DNA of 64,000 nt, taken from NCBI RefSeq assembly GCF_031191205.1, contig NZ_CP133470.1, forward strand, positions 1,805,501 to 1,869,500. Reading direction: 5' to 3'. Source of the DNA: Haemophilus parainfluenzae ATCC 33392. Lineage in GTDB: Bacteria > Pseudomonadota > Gammaproteobacteria > Enterobacterales > Pasteurellaceae. How positions within the stretch are numbered: the first letter of the stretch is position 1; every line of letters begins with the position of its first letter. Shown here piece after piece: positions 29,229-39,700 of the stretch. Both the position numbers and the translations under genes were made by a program. The notes beneath the pieces are model-generated. The model ran no database searches and was not told the DNA's origin. It worked only from the letters and a program-made list of their open reading frames with translations.

Positions 29229-32200
29229 TTAAACCTCGCCACCAATCCCAACAAACTTCTCAACAAAGGCAACGATCTTTTGGAAAATGCTTTGTTTTTT
29301 CGTGAGATATTGCGGATTAAGCGGACTCATTTTCGGTAGGGCATCATTTAAATCCGTACCTTGTTCGCTAGCATATCCGCGTTTTAAGGATACGTTAATA
29401 TAACGCTTCGCAGCATCGATATTCAGACCTTCATTGCTAATTAATTCGTCAGCTTCTTTCTGTTGCTCTTTTTGGGCAAACTGGAAGAAGGATTCAATAA
29501 TACCAGCTTTATCGACTATGCTATCTAAGTCAGTTTGATTGATAAAATCTACGATCAAACTTTCTTTGGCTCGATTACCTAGGCTAGCTCTGATTGTGGT
29601 TCGAATTTCATCAATCAGTTCAGCTTTATTTTTCATTTTTTTGTTGTGTTCAAAAATCAATTCTAAGATGTAATCTAGATTGATTTCTTGGGATTTTAAT
29701 AAATCCACTTCAAACACCACGTCGTCCCAATCAATGGTCGATTTTGCTTTTTCCTCGCCATCTTTTTGACGACGGAGCCAGTCCCGAATATCGTTGTAAG
29801 TCGAACGGTAATTTTGAATGCGGCGTTCGCTTGGCATATCAATAGGTTGCATTTCAGCAAAAGCTTCGTCCGTTAAATAATATTTTTCTTTAAAGGCTTC
29901 AACGGCTTTTGCATCACTGGTATCGAGTGATTGAAATGCTTGTAAAGCAGCGAACTCATCATAGTTTTGCAGAATATTTTCAACTCGCAAATATTCACCA
30001 AATAATTTTACAAAGTCTTTCTTGTCTTTTTCTGTTTGAATTTCATCTGGATCCGGGAAGCGTTCTTGCAACTCTGCAATAACCTCTAAATACCCACGAC
30101 GGGCAACACCTGCATCGGTAAAGCCTTCCATATATTCTTGGTAACTTTTTTCTAATACGATATGGTGCGTATTGGATTTACCGAAAAGGGTAATCGCATC
30201 AATGGTATCTTGTTCCAAATCCCGGAAAGTGACGATATTGCCAAAATTTTTGGTGCTGTTGTAAATGCGGTTTGTACGAGAATAAGCTTGAATCAAACCA
30301 TGGTAACGTAAGTTTTTATCTACAAATAACGTGTTTAAGGTTGGTGCATCAAAACCGGTTAAAAACATTCCAACGACAATTAGTAAATCCACTTCTTTGT
30401 TTTTGACGCGTTTGGCGAGATCTCGATAGTAGTTTTGGAACGATTTAGTGTCTACATCATAATTAGTTTTAAAATAGCCGTTATAATCATCAATAGCCGA
30501 TTTTAAAAATTCCTTAGCAGAGGAATTCATCGCATCCACTTCAAAACTTTCATCGACAATATCTCCAATCGCATCCTGTTCTTCGTTTGCAGCAAAAGAG
30601 AAGATCGTTGCAATCTTCAATGGATTTGGAATTGCACTTTGCAAACGTTTAAAAGTTTGGTAATAAGCTTTGGCCGCATCCACGCTACTTACTGCAAACA
30701 TGGCATTAAAGCCATTATTACCCACATTAAAACGATGGGTCTTTTGTTTAAAATTATCTAAAACATATTGGGCGATTTGTTCAATTCGTTCAGGATGTAA
30801 AAAGGCTAGTTTCTTCTCAAGTGCGGTCAGTTTTTCAAGATTTTTTTCAGTTTCAATACTCTTAAATTGTGGACGAACATCATTGTAATCCACTTTAAAT
30901 TTCAGCACTTTTTCATCACGAATCGCATCGGTAATAATGTAAGAATGAAGTTTAACACCAAAAACACTCTCTGTTGTTTCTGCACCTAACGAGTTAGTTG
31001 GAAAAATTGGTGTGCCGGTAAAACCAAATTGATAGTATTTTTGGAATTTACTCGTTAGATTTTTTTGTGCTTCACCAAATTGAGAACGATGACATTCATC
31101 AAAGATAAAGACGACCTCTTTATCGTAAATCGGTAATCCATCTTCTGATTTCATCAGATTATTGAGTTTTTGAATGGTGGTAACAATGATCTTATTATCG
31201 TCTTTCTCGATATTGCGTTTTAGCCCAGCCGTACTTTCCGAACCATTTACACTATCAGGTGAAAAGCGTTGGTATTCTTTCATGGTTTGATAGTCCAAAT
31301 CCTTTCTATCAACTACGAAGAATACTTTTTCAATAAAGTCTAATTCCGTTGCAAGGCGTGCAGCTTTAAAGCTGGTGAGCGTTTTACCTGAGCCAGTGGT
31401 GTGCCAAATGTAGCCGCCGCTTTCTTTATTGTTCCTATTTTTCACTAGATATGAGCTTTTAATTTTCCATAAAATACGCTCGGTGGCAGCAATTTGATAG
31501 GGGCGCATAATCAATAGGGTGTCGGAAACATCAAACACGCAGTAATTCACCAACACATTGAGCAGAGTATGTTTTTGTAGAAAAGTCTCTGTAAAATCCT
31601 TTAAATCTTTAATCAGAGTATTTTTCGCTGTTGCCCAATTCATTGTGAAATCATAGCTATTCTTATCTCGCTTGGTGGTATTGGCAAAGTAGCGGGTATC
31701 TGTGCCATTAGAAATGACAAAAATCTGAATATATTTAAAGAGCGAATTTTCTTTATTAAAGCTTTCTTTGCTGTAACGATGAATTTGATTAAAGGCTTCA
31801 CGAATAGCCACGCCACGTTTTTTTAATTCAATATGTACAAGCGGTAAACCATTCACCAAAATTGTCACATCATAACGATTGTCATAGCTGCCGCTTTGCT
31901 CAAATTGATTGATAACTTGCACAGCGTTATTGGCAAGATTTTTCTTATCAAGCAAATAGATGTTCTGAATGCGTCCATTATCAAACACAAAATCGTAAAT
32001 ATAATCATTGTGAATTTTACGGGTTTTCTCAATGAGGCTATCACTTTGTTTGTCCAAGTACTCTTCTAAAAAACGTTGCCATTCCGCATCTGAGAAAACC
32101 ACATTATTTAATCGCTGTAATTGAATACGTAAATTTTTAATCAGTTCCCCGTGATTATTAAGCTCTTGTAAATACTCATAGCCTTGTGCCCGTAAATCAC

Positions 32201-32324
32201 GAATCAACTCTCGCTCAAGGCTACCTTCTGTTTGATAACCAGCATTGGGTTCTTCCACGAACTTATTATATTGATCTAAAACGATAAAGTGATTGGATTC
32301 GACGATTTTGGAATAGTCATTCAT
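29229..32324 (-). CDS. hsdR: Type I restriction enzyme, R subunit
   Basis: DNA translocase/endonuclease of 1031 residues, close to the EcoR124I subunit in length. The nuclease motif is visible at residues 150-172 ([15 protein letters not shown]). Superfamily 2 motor motifs follow: WHTTGSGKT (near 305), [12 protein letters not shown] (near 408), GFTGTPIF, then [14 protein letters not shown] and [11 protein letters not shown] (near 660-690). The C-terminal helical part contacts the methylase. It starts 14 bases after the PrrC nuclease frame. One uptake signal is inside the gene (near 30820). Intact. Confidence 0.95.
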   Translation of the reverse strand: MNDYSKIVESNHFIVLDQYNKFVEEPNAGYQTEGSLERELIRDLRAQGYEYLQELNNHGELIKNLRIQLQRLNNVVFSDAEWQRFLEEYLDKQSDSLIEKTRKIHNDYIYDFVFDNGRIQNIYLLDKKNLANNAVQVINQFEQSGSYDNRYDVTILVNGLPLVHIELKKRGVAIREAFNQIHRYSKESFNKENSLFKYIQIFVISNGTDTRYFANTTKRDKNSYDFTMNWATAKNTLIKDLKDFTETFLQKHTLLNVLVNYCVFDVSDTLLIMRPYQIAATERILWKIKSSYLVKNRNNKESGGYIWHTTGSGKTLTSFKAARLATELDFIEKVFFVVDRKDLDYQTMKEYQRFSPDSVNGSESTAGLKRNIEKDDNKIIVTTIQKLNNLMKSEDGLPIYDKEVVFIFDECHRSQFGEAQKNLTSKFQKYYQFGFTGTPIFPTNSLGAETTESVFGVKLHSYIITDAIRDEKVLKFKVDYNDVRPQFKSIETEKNLEKLTALEKKLAFLHPERIEQIAQYVLDNFKQKTHRFNVGNNGFNAMFAVSSVDAAKAYYQTFKRLQSAIPNPLKIATIFSFAANEEQDAIGDIVDESFEVDAMNSSAKEFLKSAIDDYNGYFKTNYDVDTKSFQNYYRDLAKRVKNKEVDLLIVVGMFLTGFDAPTLNTLFVDKNLRYHGLIQAYSRTNRIYNSTKNFGNIVTFRDLEQDTIDAITLFGKSNTHHIVLEKSYQEYMEGFTDAGVARRGYLEVIAELQERFPDPDEIQTEKDKKDFVKLFGEYLRVENILQNYDEFAALQAFQSLDTSDAKAVEAFKEKYYLTDEAFAEMQPIDMPSERRIQNYRSTYNDIRDWLRRQKDGEEKAKSTIDWDDVVFEVDLLKSQEINLDYILELIFEHNKKMKNKAELIDEIRTTIRASLGNRAKESLIVDFINQTDLDSIVDKAGIIESFFQFAQKEQQKEADELISNEGLNIDAAKRYINVSLKRGYASEQGTDLNDALPKMSPLNPQYLTKKQSIFQKIVAFVEKFVGIGGEV

Positions 32325-32338
32325 AAAATTTTACCAAC

Positions 32339-32617
32339 TTAAATTTTACCAAGTTTAATGAAATTACTTCTAAAGTGATATTTTTTACATATATGTTCTT
32401 CTACTAAATTTTTAAGAACGCGCTTATCATTAGATAAAATATATACAGTCTCCTCATCTGAATGCTTTGAATGGCTTGATAAGTTAACTATTCTATTCAT
32501 ATATAGATCTGGGCCACTACTATCTTGAGGTAACACATTTTTCATTTCTCTATAGCCAAGAAATGTAGCAAGCTTCTCGAGTATATTTCTAATCAGATTA
32601 AAATGATACTTTTCCAC
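32339..32617 (-). CDS. prrC: PrrC anticodon nuclease domain in a separate frame
   Basis: This 92-codon segment (from GTG 32617) matches the C-terminal nuclease part of E. coli PrrC as I recall it: EKYHFNLIRNILEKLATFLGY against ERYHFTLLRNLYEKTASFLGY. The E. coli catalytic triad Arg320, Glu324 and His356 is preserved as Arg10 and Glu14 (RNILE) and His49 (NLSSHS). The frame is open upstream to an A8 tract at 32682-32689, where a -1 shift from the ATPase frame would join them into a 536-residue protein. With no strong ribosome site before 32617, independent translation looks unlikely. Confidence 0.8.
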   Translation of the reverse strand: MEKYHFNLIRNILEKLATFLGYREMKNVLPQDSSGPDLYMNRIVNLSSHSKHSDEETVYILSNDKRVLKNLVEEHICKKYHFRSNFIKLGKI

Positions 32618-32670
32618 TTGACAATCTTCAATGTTTTTTTCTTTAAAGAATGAAATTTTAAACTCGTGAT

Positions 32671-33948
32671 CTAAAACATGATTTTTTTTATAAAGAATGT
32701 ATCTTCTTTTATTTTATCATTAACTTGCTGGTAGAAAATAGATAGTTTTTTATCATCTATTTTCCCGCCATTTAATATATTTACTATGTTGTCATTCAAC
32801 ATTTTTGTTTTATTTAATAAGTCTACCACATTAATGCTTAATATTTTTCTTGTGTTTTTGGTTAGCTTGAATTCTTTATTTTTTCTTGTTTTTATTTTTT
32901 TGTCTAATGATCTAGCTATTTCTTTATTTATATTATCATTCAGAATGTCTCTAATATAATATATTGGATTTTTATTTGATAATAGCCACATGTCATATTC
33001 TGAAGTGTTTAAAAAGTTTTCTTCTTTATATTTAAAATCATTTTCTATATTAAGAAGAAATTCTTTTAAAAATTCTTTTGGTTGAATTTCTTTCTTAAAA
33101 ATATCCTCAAGTTTATGAAATAAATGAACCTGATAAGTGAAAGGGGAGTCATTGTTTTGCTGGTATAAATTATGAGTATTATTTTCTGTTTTCTCAAGCC
33201 TAAATGTTCCACGTTTCTTATTTTTTAATCTACTAGTCTCGTTATATAGAATGTTATAAAATAAAGGATTATGTGTAGTGATAATAAATTTTATAGTATT
33301 GGGACTATCTTTGACTAATTTTGCTAAATCAACCGCCAACTGAATAAGATGATTTTCATCCAATGAACTTACTGGATCATCAATAAAAATATATTTAAGC
33401 TCATCAAATTCATTAGTAGTGCGTTCACTAGGCTCTGGGATATTTAATTCTGCAACAACTTGTTCAATTAACGTATGAAAAATACTCCAAATAAAATTAC
33501 TTTCTTCCCCCTTCGATAGTTTTATATTTTCTTCAGGCGTATTATCTCCACGCGCAAAGCTGAATGTAATTTGATTATTTTCAATATCAAATTTAGGCAT
33601 AAGTTTTTCATCACAATAATGATGAAATTTTCCAATTACTTTACCTTCATCCCCTTGATCTTTAATCAGCCAACGAATAAAAGAATTTGGTTGAATCTTT
33701 AATTTGGGGTCGGTGTCATTAACTAGATCATTATCCCAATAGAATAAATCTTCGGTAAATGCATTGAAATAAAGTATTTTTCTTCGTGTTAGATCTTCTT
33801 CATTGCCATGATTTTCTTTAGGTGCGATAAGATCCTTAAAGACTTTTGATAAACGGGTTTTTCCAGTTCCATTAAAGGCGTAAATTAGATTAACATTTTT
33901 ATCAGAATCTTTTAATTGTTTTGCAATTTCGTCTAAACTTTTAGTCAT
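32671..33948 (-). CDS. prrC: PrrC-type anticodon nuclease, ATPase domain
   Basis: NTPase part of the tRNA-Lys anticodon nuclease that is kept silent by a type I restriction enzyme and released by phage anti-restriction. Matches to E. coli PrrC are strong over residues 1-280: Walker A FNGTGKTRLSK, ILYFNAFTEDLFYWDND, the ABC-type signature KLSKGEESNFIW, Walker B YIFIDDPVSSLDENH, and ITTHNPLFYN. From about residue 290 to the stop (425) there is an AT-rich, lysine-rich stretch absent from E. coli PrrC as recalled. The stop comes four codons after an A8 run. It starts one base after the hsdS stop, in the classic hsdS-prrC-hsdR order. Confidence 0.88.
   Translation of the reverse strand: MTKSLDEIAKQLKDSDKNVNLIYAFNGTGKTRLSKVFKDLIAPKENHGNEEDLTRRKILYFNAFTEDLFYWDNDLVNDTDPKLKIQPNSFIRWLIKDQGDEGKVIGKFHHYCDEKLMPKFDIENNQITFSFARGDNTPEENIKLSKGEESNFIWSIFHTLIEQVVAELNIPEPSERTTNEFDELKYIFIDDPVSSLDENHLIQLAVDLAKLVKDSPNTIKFIITTHNPLFYNILYNETSRLKNKKRGTFRLEKTENNTHNLYQQNNDSPFTYQVHLFHKLEDIFKKEIQPKEFLKEFLLNIENDFKYKEENFLNTSEYDMWLLSNKNPIYYIRDILNDNINKEIARSLDKKIKTRKNKEFKLTKNTRKILSINVVDLLNKTKMLNDNIVNILNGGKIDDKKLSIFYQQVNDKIKEDTFFIKKIMF
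32682..32689 (-). other. A8 slippery tract joining the two prrC frames
   Basis: On the coding strand the sequence is ATA AAA AAA ATC ATG TTT TAG in the ATPase frame. It contains the canonical heptamer A-AAA-AAA in the right phase. A -1 slip gives AAA AAA AAT CAT, which runs without a stop through 21 more codons into the nuclease domain. A tract length of nine would fuse the frames genetically. Programmed shift, phase variation, fixed mutation or a sequencing error cannot be told apart here. Confidence 0.7.
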
Positions 33949-33949
33949 A

Positions 33950-35086
33950 TTATTCTCTGCCTGGGAAATTCAATAATAATTCTCTGTAATACTCATACCG
34001 CTTTTGGCTTTGCTCAATCGCTAAAGGCAAGCCTTCGGTGATTGAATTGGTTAAGGTTTCAAATTTATCTAAGATTGAAACGATGTGTTGTTGTTTAGGA
34101 ATACTAGGAATTGGTATTTTAATGCTATTTAGATTCTTCTTATTTAATTTTGGCTGAGCAGCACCTGAAATATAAGGAGTTAAATCTATTTTATTTAAAT
34201 AAAATTCAATGAATCGACGTTCTTCGTAAGAGTTAAATTTTAGAATATGCGCATGATTATTTACCCATATTTTTCCAGTGGCACTAAATGCAATAGGCGT
34301 ATTTCTAGCTAATAAATTAGCCCCATCTTCAGAAATAAGTAAAAAATCTCCATCAAATATGTAATCCTCTACATAATCAACAATACCAGAAGCTCCATAA
34401 TAAGGAATTTTACCTGAAGTACGTAAGCCACTTGTAATAGGTTTTCTTTTAGAATCTAAATTTTCTGAAATTTGATCTAGAGTTTTCCACTCAAACCCAA
34501 CCTTCCCAAGTTCTTCTTCACTTAATAATTTCTCCCGATAGTATTCATACTGCTTCCGACGTAGTGTAAGTTCGCTGGTAAGTTCGCTGGTAAGCGCTGT
34601 CAATGCATCCAAAATTTTTACGATTTCGGTTTGGACGGAGAGTGGGGGGATGGGGATTAATTTATTAGCATAATTAGAAATCCATTGACGTTTATGATCA
34701 CCATCAATTTGGTTATTTGGTAATGTGTTTAACCAATAATAAATATATTTTAATAAAGCAAATTTTTCATTTTTGGATGTTATCATTTTCATTGCTGATG
34801 ATTTTGCTTTAAAGTCAAAATCAACCCATTTATTTGCTGTTGTAAAATCATCAAAAATTATCACTGGTGATTTTGATGCAAAATATATCCCTTCATCTTC
34901 ATTCGTATATCCCAGAATGAATGTTTTCCCAGCAGTTAATACTGGGGTTGGATAATTATCATTGTACACTGTTGAATTAACAAGGTATTTAGTGGGTTGT
35001 TCATAATCGGCAACATCGCCTAGTGGTATCCATTTTACCTCAGCCCCATCCAATAATTTTTCTAAAAAAGTGCGGTTATTTTTCAT
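33950..35086 (-). CDS. hsdS: Type I restriction enzyme, S (specificity) subunit
   Basis: DNA-recognition subunit of 378 residues with two target-recognition domains (about 15-150 and 190-335) and two conserved helical spacers (ALTSELTSELTLRRKQYEYYREKLL near 160-185, and ITEGLPLAIEQSQKRYEYYRELLL at the end). The first spacer contains TSEL twice from a perfect 12-bp repeat, as in EcoR124-type enzymes. The ATG at 35086 begins MKNNRTFLEKLLDGAEVKW, the usual start of this family; an earlier ATG at 35125 lies inside hsdM. GAGGGG is 10-15 bases upstream. An uptake signal lies within the first codons (near 35067). Confidence 0.93.
   Translation of the reverse strand: MKNNRTFLEKLLDGAEVKWIPLGDVADYEQPTKYLVNSTVYNDNYPTPVLTAGKTFILGYTNEDEGIYFASKSPVIIFDDFTTANKWVDFDFKAKSSAMKMITSKNEKFALLKYIYYWLNTLPNNQIDGDHKRQWISNYANKLIPIPPLSVQTEIVKILDALTALTSELTSELTLRRKQYEYYREKLLSEEELGKVGFEWKTLDQISENLDSKRKPITSGLRTSGKIPYYGASGIVDYVEDYIFDGDFLLISEDGANLLARNTPIAFSATGKIWVNNHAHILKFNSYEERRFIEFYLNKIDLTPYISGAAQPKLNKKNLNSIKIPIPSIPKQQHIVSILDKFETLTNSITEGLPLAIEQSQKRYEYYRELLLNFPGRE
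34568..34591 (-). repeat. Two perfect 12-bp repeats in the HsdS spacer (TSEL x2)
   Basis: AAGTTCGCTGGT occurs twice head to tail on the plus strand, coding Thr-Ser-Glu-Leu twice in the central helix. In EcoR124 enzymes a change from two to three such units changes the spacing of the recognised half-sites by one base. Confidence 0.9.
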
Positions 35087-35093
35087 GGTATTT

Positions 35094-36638
35094 TTACCCC
35101 TCAATCTCCGCCACAATTTTGTCAATTTCTACACGTAAGCGGTCGATATTGGCAACGGTTTGCTTAATTTCTGCGTTGAGTTTATCGATATCAATGACTT
35201 CTCGGGTGTCTTTTTGCTCCACATAAGAACTCACCGCAAGGTTGTATTCATTGTTAACGATTTCTTCAAAGGACACGGATTTGGCCAAATGCGGCACATC
35301 TTCTTTATCGGCAAACAGTTTGAGAATTTGCTCAATATGTTCCGGTTCTAAACTGTTATTGGTGTCGGGTTTAAATAAACCGCTGGCATCAATAAATTGG
35401 GTTTGGGTATTGGGTTTATGTTTGGAAAGCACCAAAATATTCACCGCAATGCTAGTGCCGAAAAAAAGATTTGGCGCAAGCGCAATTACCGTTTCCACAT
35501 AGTTATTATCCACCAAATATTGACGAATTTTTTGCTCCGCACCGCCACGATAAAAAATACCAGGGAAGGACACAATCGCCGCGCGACCTTTTGCCGAAAG
35601 ATAACTTAACGCATGCAAAATAAAGGCAAAGTCCGCTTTAGATTTTGGTGCGAGTACGCCAGCAGGGGCGAAGCGTTCATCGTTAATTAGCGTTGGATCG
35701 TCTGAGCCAATCCATTTCACGGAGTAAGGCGGGTTAGAAACGATAGCATCAAAGGGTTTATCATCGCCGAATTGCGGATTCATTAAGGTGTTGCCAAGGG
35801 CGATATCAAACTTGTCATAGTTGATGTTATGCAAAAACATATTCATACGGGCAAGGTTGTAAGTGGTGTGATTGATTTCCTGCCCGAAGAACCCTTCTTC
35901 AATGATGTGTTCATCAAATTGTTTTTTTGCTTGCAATAATAAAGAACCCGAACCGGCAGCAGGGTCGTAAATTTTATTGACTTTGTCTTGTCCATATAAA
36001 GCCAGTCGAGCAATCAGCTTGGAAACGCATTGTGGTGTAAAGAACTCGCCCCCCGATTTACCGGCATTAGCAGCATAGTTGGAAATTAAAAATTCGTAAG
36101 CATCACCGAATAAATCAATATGATTATCTTCAAAGTCACCAAAATCTAACTCAGCAACGCCTTTTAATACATCGGCTAGGCGGCTGTTTTTATCGGCAAC
36201 TGTATTACCCAAGCGGCTGCTAGTGGTATCAAAATCGGCAAATAAACCTTTGATATCCTGTTCGGAAGGGTAGCCAGTAGCAGAGTTTTCGATAGCTGTA
36301 AAAATGTTTTTTAGGTCTGTATTTAAATTCGGATTAGTGTTGGCTGTTGCCACGACATTTTTAAATAATTGGCTCGGGTAAATAAAATAGCCTTTTGCTT
36401 TGATGGTGTCTTCTTTGATGGCTGCAATAATAGGGTCGTCATCATTAAAAGTAGAATAATCAACGCTATCATCTCCACCTTCAATGTAGTTAGCAAAGTT
36501 TTCGCTGATAAAACGATAGAAAAGTGTACCTAAAACATATTGTTTAAAATCCCAACCATCGACGGAACCGCGTACATCATTAGCAATTTGCCAAATGCGG
36601 CGTTGAAGTTCTGCGCGTTGTTGAATTGCTGCTGCCAT
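35094..36638 (-). CDS. hsdM: Type I restriction enzyme, M (methyltransferase) subunit
   Basis: N6-adenine methyltransferase of 514 residues, similar in size to M.EcoR124I. The SAM-binding motif is [17 protein letters not shown] (near 220) and the catalytic motif is [10 protein letters not shown] (near 298). The N-terminal helical domain starts [34 protein letters not shown] precedes the ATG. First gene of the locus, divergent from recB; the 137-base gap holds both promoters. Its stop lies seven bases before the hsdS ATG. Confidence 0.96.
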   Translation of the reverse strand: MAAAIQQRAELQRRIWQIANDVRGSVDGWDFKQYVLGTLFYRFISENFANYIEGGDDSVDYSTFNDDDPIIAAIKEDTIKAKGYFIYPSQLFKNVVATANTNPNLNTDLKNIFTAIENSATGYPSEQDIKGLFADFDTTSSRLGNTVADKNSRLADVLKGVAELDFGDFEDNHIDLFGDAYEFLISNYAANAGKSGGEFFTPQCVSKLIARLALYGQDKVNKIYDPAAGSGSLLLQAKKQFDEHIIEEGFFGQEINHTTYNLARMNMFLHNINYDKFDIALGNTLMNPQFGDDKPFDAIVSNPPYSVKWIGSDDPTLINDERFAPAGVLAPKSKADFAFILHALSYLSAKGRAAIVSFPGIFYRGGAEQKIRQYLVDNNYVETVIALAPNLFFGTSIAVNILVLSKHKPNTQTQFIDASGLFKPDTNNSLEPEHIEQILKLFADKEDVPHLAKSVSFEEIVNNEYNLAVSSYVEQKDTREVIDIDKLNAEIKQTVANIDRLRVEIDKIVAEIEG

Positions 36639-36775
36639 AAAATCCTCAGAATATTTTGTGTAATTATTAAGTTATAAATGTTCAAAATTATACAGGAAAT
36701 AAATAATAACTAAATGAATTTCTATGGAAATTCCTCTACAATAGAAACACGCTAATGTTTCCAGAAAAATAAAAA

Positions 36776-39700
36776 ATGAGCCAAAAATCAACCGCACTTA
36801 ATGCCATTTCGTTGCCCTTGAATCAAGTCAATTTAATTGAAGCCTCTGCAGGTACAGGGAAAACCTATACTATCGGTTCTATCTATCTTCGTTTACTTTT
36901 ACAAGCAGGCGAAAATTGTTTTTCTCGACCGTTAAATGTGGAAGAAATTTTGGTGGTAACCTTTACTGAAATGGCAACGGAAGATTTAAAACGTAAAATT
37001 CGGGAACGTTTAACGTCGGCAATTTCGGTTTTCTCTGAATATTATGAGACAAAAGATAAGGCGATTTTTACTGGGGAACATCAATTTTTAGCGGAATTGT
37101 TACCTTATTTAGAGGATATTCCGACTGCACTTCGTCGTTTAAAGCTGGCCGAACAAAATTTAGATTTAGCCTCCATTTATACCATTCACGGTTTTTGTCG
37201 TCGAATGTTAATGCAACATGCTTTTAATTCAGGCGTGCATTTCAATTTAAAACTTCTCAAAGATCAGTCTGATTTACTCAAGCAATTTGCGAATGAATTT
37301 TGGCGGGAGCATTTTTATGATTTACCTTTCCATTTGGCTGCATTTATCTCAAAAGAATTAAAGTCGCCAGAAGAGGTATTGAATGATTTAGGCTCAAATA
37401 TTGGAAATGATTTTTCTGTACAACTTGATGAACCAGAACTGTTAGAACTGCCATTAAAAGAATTTTTGCAAAAAGATATCACTAGAAATGCGGAAATTAT
37501 TGAAAAGATTAAAGACGCTTGGTTAGAAAGTGCGGTTGAAATTCGCGATCTTTTTGATGAAGAAGTCGTAAAAAAAGAGAAATCTTGTTTAAATGGTAAA
37601 ACATATTCAAGTAAAACAATTTTATCTTTTGTGGATGAAGTCACCTCATGGGCAAAAAATAGAGCAGATATCACCTTAAATGAAACATTAGTAAAAAAAT
37701 TTACGCAATCGGCTTTAGATAACGCCGTCAAAGCAGATTTTAAGAAAAAAGGGGTGAGAATAACACATCCTGCCTTTGAAGAGATTGAAGCTTTAATTGA
37801 AGAAATTCAACCAAGTGATTTATTTAAAAAAATCATTCTCTATCACTATCGTCAAGGTATTCAAAAGAAACTTCTTGAATACAAAGCGAATCATCCTGAA
37901 AAATCCTTTGATGATTTATTACGCTTATTGAAAGAAGCATTATATGGTGAGGGCGGAGAACAGTTAGCGGAATTAATTCGTTTTCAATATCCTTTTGCTA
38001 TGATTGACGAGTTCCAAGATACGGATGCATTGCAGTATCAAATTTTCTCGAAAATTTATCACAATGAAACCGCGTCTGGTAATGTTGGCTTTATGATGAT
38101 CGGAGATCCAAAACAGGCGATTTATCGTTTCCGTGGTGCCGATATTTTCACTTATTTAAAAGCAGCAGAAGAGGCGAGTCAGCGTTTTAATCTCGGCACA
38201 AACTACCGTTCATCCCAACCTTTAGTGGAAGGGGTAAATCGATTATTTGATTTTAAAAATGATCCCTTTATTTATAAAAATATTGAATTTTTAAATGTCG
38301 GCGCAGCCAAGAAAAATCTTGTTTTTCAGTTAAATAATCAGCCTGAGCCCGCCTTCCGTTTTTACATTAATGATAAAGACGAATCCACCCAGCAAGATTA
38401 TGCGAAAGCTTGCGCGACATCGATTCAGCAATGGTTAAAAAGTGCGGCTGAAAATCCGGTTGTTTTTCCAAATGAAAGCAAAGCGGAAAATCAAATATTG
38501 CGAGCAGAAAATATTGCCGTTTTGGTGCGTGGTTATACCGAAGCGGATCTCGTGAAGAAAGAATTGCAAGCACTCGGTATCGCTTCGGTTTACCTTTCGG
38601 ATAGGGGAAATGTCTTTGAGAGTAACACAGCAAAAGAACTAGCCTTGATTTTGCAAGCTTGTTTAAGCGTGACGGAACGCCCAATTTTAAATGCAATTGC
38701 GACCGCACTTTTCGGCTTAAATGCAGCTGAAATTCACCAAATTCACCAGGATGAAATTCAGTGGCAACGTTGGGCTGAAAAATTCGTAGAGTATCAACAA
38801 ATTTGGCAACGCCAAGGCGTATTGCCGATGTTGCACCATTTACTTTTAGCTGAAAATATCACAGAAAAACTCTTATCTCGGCCTGATGGCGAACGAAAAC
38901 TGACGGATTTATTACATTTGGCTGAAATTTTACAGCAAGCAGCGGCATTAAATGAAAGTGAAGCGGCATTATTGCGTTGGTTTGAAAAGCAAATTCAAGA
39001 TGAAGGTCGTCAAGAAGCACAAATTCGTTTAGAAAGCGAACGTCAGTTAGTGAAGATTGTGACTATCCATAAATCGAAAGGGTTGGAATATGATTTAGTT
39101 TGGTTGCCATTTTTAGGAAATGCAGCAAAAGACCCAACTAAAAAGAAACTGTTTAATTTATATTACGATAAGAAACAAAACAAAACCTTGTGGGACATGC
39201 AAGATCAACACTTGGATGATTTGACCCAAGAAGTTTTTGCGGAAGAATTGCGTTTGCTTTATGTGGCATTAACCCGAGCAAAATACCAAATGGCCTTTGT
39301 ATTACCGAAAGCCTTGGATAAAAAATGGAATGCTTTATTGTATGTTTTAACGCAAGGTGAAATTGGTCGAAAACTCGATTTGCCAAATAATTGGGATACT
39401 CAACCATTATTGGAAAAGTTTAAGCAGCTTTTACCAAATGATGTAGCGATTGAATTAACCGATGTGTTAAAAGCCAGTGAACCTCTTACCTTAAATATTT
39501 CTCAAGAAAATTTAAGTGCGGAAATTTTCCAAGGTGAAATTGAACAAGATTGGCGAGTGACGAGCTTTAGTGGCATTGAACAAACACATCAACGCAAAGC
39601 TTATTTGAATGAAAGTGCGGTGAAAAAATCGCTCATTTTTGACGATGCGAAAGATTATGATGCGTCGATTTCAACAGAAAATATCACTGAAAATCTGACC

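Noticed and set aside
28731..36775. Restriction locus as part of a prophage or integrative element
   Set aside because: No integrase, transposase, flanking att repeat or tRNA seen; hsdR and hsdS carry uptake signals, so the locus looks long resident.
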